A stretch of DNA of 10,134 bases from JAKFWF01 sp031365375 (GTDB taxonomy: Bacteria; Pseudomonadota; Alphaproteobacteria; Rhizobiales; Hyphomicrobiaceae): NCBI GenBank assembly GCA_031365375.1, contig JANLXZ010000002.1:1-10134 (forward strand), written 5' to 3'. Position 1 is the first letter of the stretch; every line of letters starts with the position of its first letter. Below, piece after piece: positions 7,691-10,134 of this stretch. Position numbers and translations under genes: made by a program. The notes beneath the pieces were generated by a model that saw only the letters and a program-made list of their open reading frames with translations, had not been told where the DNA came from and did not search any database.

Positions 7691-7753
7691 ATGAACAACA
7701 CGCTGATCAACTTGATCCGCCGACGCCGCGAAAGCTCGAGCTTGCGGCGATGA
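7691..7753 (+). CDS. Arginine-rich leader peptide of the argC attenuator
   Basis: A 20-codon ORF starts at ATG 7691 and ends at TGA 7751-7753. The peptide begins MNNTLINLIRRRRE and ends SSSLRR. Six of its 20 codons are Arg (CGC CGA CGC CGC at 7718-7729, CGG CGA at 7745-7750). No Shine-Dalgarno sequence is needed if the mRNA starts at the ATG, as the promoter position implies. Leaderless leader peptides of this kind are known for the trp attenuator of Sinorhizobium meliloti. The product itself is probably dispensable: translation of the Arg run senses charged tRNA-Arg and decides whether the downstream terminator forms ahead of argC. The position between promoter and terminator, the Arg run and its overlap with hairpin strand 1 make chance unlikely. 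Confidence 0.8.
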   Translation: MNNTLINLIRRRRESSSLRR

Positions 7754-7779
7754 GGGTGTTTGCGTTGTGAGATGCCCCC

Positions 7780-7807
7780 GAGCCGCGCAGTTTGCAGCGG
7801 CTTTTTT
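7780..7807 (+). terminator. Attenuator terminator upstream of argC
   Basis: AGCCGC (7781-7786) pairs with GCGGCT (7797-7802); the loop GCAGTTTGCA can add two inner pairs with one bulged A. T-run 7802-7807. It lies 27 bases after the leader peptide stop codon and 46 bases before argC, so it ends the leader transcript rather than an upstream gene. Confidence 0.8.
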
Positions 7808-7842
7808 GTTGGCCGCACCGTCCATCACCATTCACCGATCAT

Positions 7843-7847
7843 AGGTG
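7843..7847 (+). promoter_or_regulatory. Ribosome binding site deciding the argC start
   Basis: AGGTG lies six bases before ATG 7854. The in-frame GTG at 7845 overlaps this site and has no purine-rich site of its own, so ATG 7854 is preferred. Confidence 0.55.
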
Positions 7848-7853
7848 TTCACC

Positions 7854-8819
7854 ATGTCCTCCCCCAAAACAACCGTCGACGGCAACCTCAAGAAGCCAAC
7901 GGTATTCATCGACGGAGAGGCCGGCACCACCGGCCTTGGCATCGCCCAACGGTTGGCGGCCGTAGACGGCCTTACCGTCCGTTCGATCGCACCGGAAAAA
8001 CGCAAGGACGCCGGTGCCAAACGCGCGCTCATGCAGGAAGTCGATCTCGTCGTCCTTTGCCTGCCTGACGATGCAGCGAAGGAGACCGTTGCCGTTGCCG
8101 ACGCGATGCCGAACGGCGGACCGAAAATTGTCGATGCCTCGACCGCGCACCGCGTTGCGCCTGGTTGGGTCTATGGCTTTCCCGAACTGACACCGGGCCA
8201 AACCTCGCGCGTTGTGAACGCGAAACGTGTGTCAAACCCAGGCTGCTATCCGACGGGCGCGATCGCACTGATCCGGCCACTCGTCGACGCTGGTCTAATG
8301 CCGACCGACTTCCCCGTCACCATCAACGCCGTGTCGGGATACTCCGGTGGCGGCAAGTCGATGATTGAGGCGTATGAAGCCCGCAAAGCACCGGCATTCG
8401 AGTTGTACGGGCTAGGGCTGTCGCACAAGCACCTGCCAGAGACGCAACTTCACGCTGGGCTCACCCGCAGACCGATTTTCGTCCCATCGGTTGGCAATTA
8501 TCGCCAAGGCATGCTGGTGTCGGTACCGCTCCATCTCGATTTAATGAAAACGAACATCCTGATCGCCGATCTGCTGGCGGTGCTGTCCCAGCATTATACC
8601 GGATCTGACTACGTAAAAGTGATCGGCCTTGGCGATGCCAGCGTGAATGGCGGCAAGATCGAACCTCAGTCACTCAACGATAGCAACGTGCTGGAACTGC
8701 GGGTGTTCGGCAGCGATACCCTACGCCAAGCCGTGCTCGTCGCCCGTCTCGACAACCTCGGCAAAGGGGCATCGGGCGCCGCCGTGCAGTCGATCAAGCT
8801 GATGTTGGGCGTGGCTTAG
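7854..8819 (+). CDS. argC: N-acetyl-gamma-glutamyl-phosphate reductase, type 2
   Basis: ArgC reduces N-acetylglutamyl-5-phosphate to N-acetylglutamate 5-semialdehyde with NADPH, the third step of arginine biosynthesis, in the cytoplasm. The 321-residue length and the start of the Rossmann domain, VFIDGEAGTTGLGI near 17-30, match the short type 2 family found in alphaproteobacteria. DASTAHRVAPGWVYGFPEL near 94-112 and VSNPGCYPTG near 126-135 with catalytic Cys131 are conserved, as is the SGYSGGGKSMI loop near 160-170. The protein looks complete. ATG 7854 was chosen for its AGGTG ribosome site; GTG 7845 would add three residues. Expression is probably governed by the Arg-codon attenuator directly upstream. 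No other arg gene is in the window. The gene is convergent with prfB, with five bases between the two stop codons and no evident terminator. Confidence 0.96.
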   Translation: MSSPKTTVDGNLKKPTVFIDGEAGTTGLGIAQRLAAVDGLTVRSIAPEKRKDAGAKRALMQEVDLVVLCLPDDAAKETVAVADAMPNGGPKIVDASTAHRVAPGWVYGFPELTPGQTSRVVNAKRVSNPGCYPTGAIALIRPLVDAGLMPTDFPVTINAVSGYSGGGKSMIEAYEARKAPAFELYGLGLSHKHLPETQLHAGLTRRPIFVPSVGNYRQGMLVSVPLHLDLMKTNILIADLLAVLSQHYTGSDYVKVIGLGDASVNGGKIEPQSLNDSNVLELRVFGSDTLRQAVLVARLDNLGKGASGAAVQSIKLMLGVA

Positions 8820-8824
8820 ATCGA

Positions 8825-9956
8825 TTAATCCAGATCTTCGACTTGCGCGGGGCCACCGCCCTTGATGCGTTGGGCCAAGGCCGCTTCGATAAAGGGATCG
8901 AGCGCGCCATCCAGAACGGCGTCGGGGTCGGTGCTGGCAACGCCCGTGCGCACGTCCTTGACCATCTGATAGGGTTGCAGCACGTACGAGCGCAACTGAT
9001 GCCCCCAACCGATATCGGTCTTGGAGGCGGCTTCGGCGTTGGCCTTCTGCTCGCGGCGCTTCAATTCCGCCTCGTACAGCCTCGCGCGCAACATGCTCCA
9101 GGCGGTCGCTTTGTTCTTATGCTGCGAGCGTTCCTGCTGGCACGACACCGCAATGCCGCTGGGGATGTGGGTAATGCGCACGGCTGAATCGGTCGTGTTA
9201 ACGTGCTGTCCGCCAGCGCCCGACGCCCGATAGGTGTCGATACGGCAGTCGCTCTCGTTGACTTGGATGTCGATCGTATCGTCGATCACTGGATAAACCC
9301 ACGCGCTGGCAAAACTCGTGTGGCGACGGGCGTTGGAATCGTAGGGCGAAATCCGCACCAGTCGATGCACGCCCGACTCGGTCTTGAGCCAGCCATAGGC
9401 GTTCTCGCCCTTGATCTCGATCGTCGCCGATTTGATGCCGGCTTCTTCGCCAGAGCTCTCCTCGAGCAGCGAAACTTTGAACCCACGCTTTTCCGCCCAG
9501 CGCATGTACATGCGCAGCAACATTTGAGCCCAATCCTGGCTCTCGGTGCCGCCGGCCCCGGCATGAACCTCGAGATAGGTGTCGAAGCTATCTGCTTCGC
9601 CCGACAGCAATGCCTCGATTTCGCGCTTCTGGCCGACCGCTTGAAGATTACGCAACGACGCCTCGCCTTCGAGGATTGTCGCCTCGTCGGTTTCCATTTC
9701 ACCAAGTTCGATAAGGGTTGTTGCGTCTTCCAGATCACGTTCGAGGCCGCGATACGAGGCGACTGATTTCTCCAGCGCCGTACGCTCGCGCATGAGCTTT
9801 TGCGCCTTGGCAGGATCATTCCAGACGGTCGGATCTTCGGCGCGGTTATTCAGCTCCGAAAGACGGCTCTCGGCGGTATCCCAGTCAAAGATGCCTCCGC
9901 AGTAAAGAGAGCGACTCGCGGATATTATCGACAAGTTTTTGATGCTCGGCGCGCAT
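8825..9956 (-). CDS. prfB: Peptide chain release factor 2, made by +1 programmed frameshifting
   Basis: RF2 releases the peptide at UGA and UAA stop codons. The gene begins at ATG 9956 with GAGG five bases upstream and reads 23 codons (MRAEHQK...LLRRHL) to an in-frame TGA at 9887-9885. A +1 shift at CTT TGA C continues with Asp24 (GAC, 9886-9884) to the TAA at 8827-8825, giving 376 residues, the usual length in this group. Post-shift motifs: HAGAGGTESQDWA near 131-143, the anticodon-like tripeptide as SPY at 203-205 (SPF in E. coli), and GGQ at 248-250 in RASGAGGQ, with Ala at the site equivalent to E. coli 246. The long post-shift frame also runs upstream to 10018, but that stretch is noncoding and overlaps the 5' region. 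It sits 71 bases behind the gene whose tail is at the window end and is probably co-transcribed with it. Confidence 0.96.
9884..9899 (-). promoter_or_regulatory. RF2 programmed +1 frameshift site with internal Shine-Dalgarno
   Basis: The minus strand reads CGG AGG CAT CTT TGA C. GGAGG (9898-9894) is the internal Shine-Dalgarno stimulator, three bases before the slippery CTT, the same spacing as in E. coli (AGG GGG TAT CTT TGA C). When RF2 is scarce the ribosome pauses at TGA and slips to TTT, then reads GAC. This gives feedback control of RF2 level by its own stop codon. Confidence 0.95.
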
Positions 9957-10027
9957 GGCAGCCTCGGTGTTGGATCTGTCAGGAGGTCTCTATAGTCGCA
10001 TCGGCGGTAAGCGGGCAAGCCGCACCG

Positions 10028-10134
10028 TCAATAGTTCGGGCCGCGGCCGGTTGCCAATGCGCGATAACCGCCCGGAGCGTAGCCGCCACCACCGCCACCA
10101 CCGCCAGAACTGACACTCGGACTCGCGCCATCTG
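10028..10134 (-). CDS. C-terminal tail of the gene upstream of prfB, probably penicillin-binding protein 1A
   Basis: Only the last 34 codons are in the window, ending at TGA 10030-10028. The tail is low complexity: eight consecutive Gly after SVSS, then YAPGGYRALATGRGPNY. No catalytic domain is visible, so the call rests on context: in Hyphomicrobiales the bifunctional peptidoglycan synthase gene mrcA (PBP1A) commonly precedes prfB, and PBP1A proteins of this group often end in a disordered Gly-rich tail. Another protein with a Gly-rich end is possible. The open frame and 71-base gap without a T-tailed hairpin are compatible with an operon with prfB. Confidence 0.5.
   Translation of the reverse strand, partial: DGASPSVSSGGGGGGGGYAPGGYRALATGRGPNY

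Larger units (their letters stand above)
7691..7807 (+). promoter_or_regulatory. Transcription attenuator controlling argC (arginine-responsive)
   Basis: Four RNA strands can be traced. Strand 1, CGCCGC (7724-7729, Arg codons 12-13), pairs perfectly with strand 2, GCGGCG (7744-7749). The stem continues inward with AAGC (7732-7735) and GCTT (7740-7743) around loop TCGA, and outward with C7721-G7752 and G7722-T7751. Strand 2, as GCGGC (7744-7748), can instead pair with strand 3, GCCGC (7782-7786), helped by GGG (7754-7756) against the CCCCC run at 7775-7779. Strand 3 pairs with strand 4, GCGGCT (7797-7802), as a T-tailed terminator. Prediction: a ribosome stalled at the Arg run frees strand 2 and permits readthrough; a ribosome reaching the stop codon covers strand 2 and lets the terminator form. 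Structure is seen in the sequence; regulation is inferred. Confidence 0.75.

Noticed and set aside
7839..8201. A 120-codon minus-strand frame over the start of argC
   Set aside because: It is an antisense shadow of a well-supported argC and has no independent features.
9957..10018. Upstream part of the long post-shift prfB frame as coding sequence
   Set aside because: RF2 enters this frame by +1 frameshifting from the ORF that starts at 9956. The upstream residues do not look like an RF2 N-terminus.

Overview
The window looks like chromosomal DNA of an alphaproteobacterium, probably of the order Hyphomicrobiales (Rhizobiales). This rests on the GC-rich coding sequence, a type 2 (short) ArgC, an RF2 with the alphaproteobacterial-looking SPY tripeptide, prfB lying directly behind what appears to be the tail of a penicillin-binding protein 1A gene, and a TTGACA-type promoter followed by a leader peptide that seems to start at the transcription start. 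Genus cannot be decided from the sequence. No mobile elements, tRNA or rRNA genes, or CRISPR arrays were seen.

Layout. 1-1439 (+): the 3' part of a multi-membrane-spanning GT39/ArnT-like glycosyltransferase gene, cut by the window edge. 1569-1787 (+): a 72-residue two-helix membrane protein of unknown function. 1802-4522 (-): ppdK, pyruvate phosphate dikinase, convergent with the small gene. 4523-4711: a divergent intergenic region with a nested inverted repeat in the ppdK leader and a TTGACA promoter candidate for the next gene. 4712-6112 (+): an M20-family metallodipeptidase. 6168-6923 (+): a secreted T2-family ribonuclease followed by an intrinsic terminator. 7065-7640 (+): a single-span membrane protein of unknown function. 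7656-7853: a regulatory leader. 7854-8819 (+): argC. 8825-9956 (-): prfB (RF2), with the classical +1 programmed frameshift. 10028-10134 (-): the Gly-rich C-terminal end of the gene upstream of prfB.

The most notable item is the argC leader. A promoter (TTGACA, 17 nt, CATATA) places the transcription start at or next to the ATG of a 20-codon ORF with six arginine codons, four of them consecutive. The RNA can form a 1:2 hairpin over the Arg codons, a competing 2:3 pairing, and a 3:4 hairpin followed by six T. This is the full layout of a classical ribosome-mediated transcription attenuator, here responding to charged tRNA-Arg and controlling an arginine biosynthesis gene. I know of no described arginine leader-peptide attenuator of this kind in this bacterial group, but I could not search for one.

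The second recoding or regulatory feature is RF2 autoregulation in prfB: a 23-codon zero-frame ORF ends at CTT TGA C behind an internal Shine-Dalgarno sequence. The real N-terminus is therefore not the one given by the long uninterrupted frame. The remaining genes are metabolic or housekeeping functions with no evident shared pathway.
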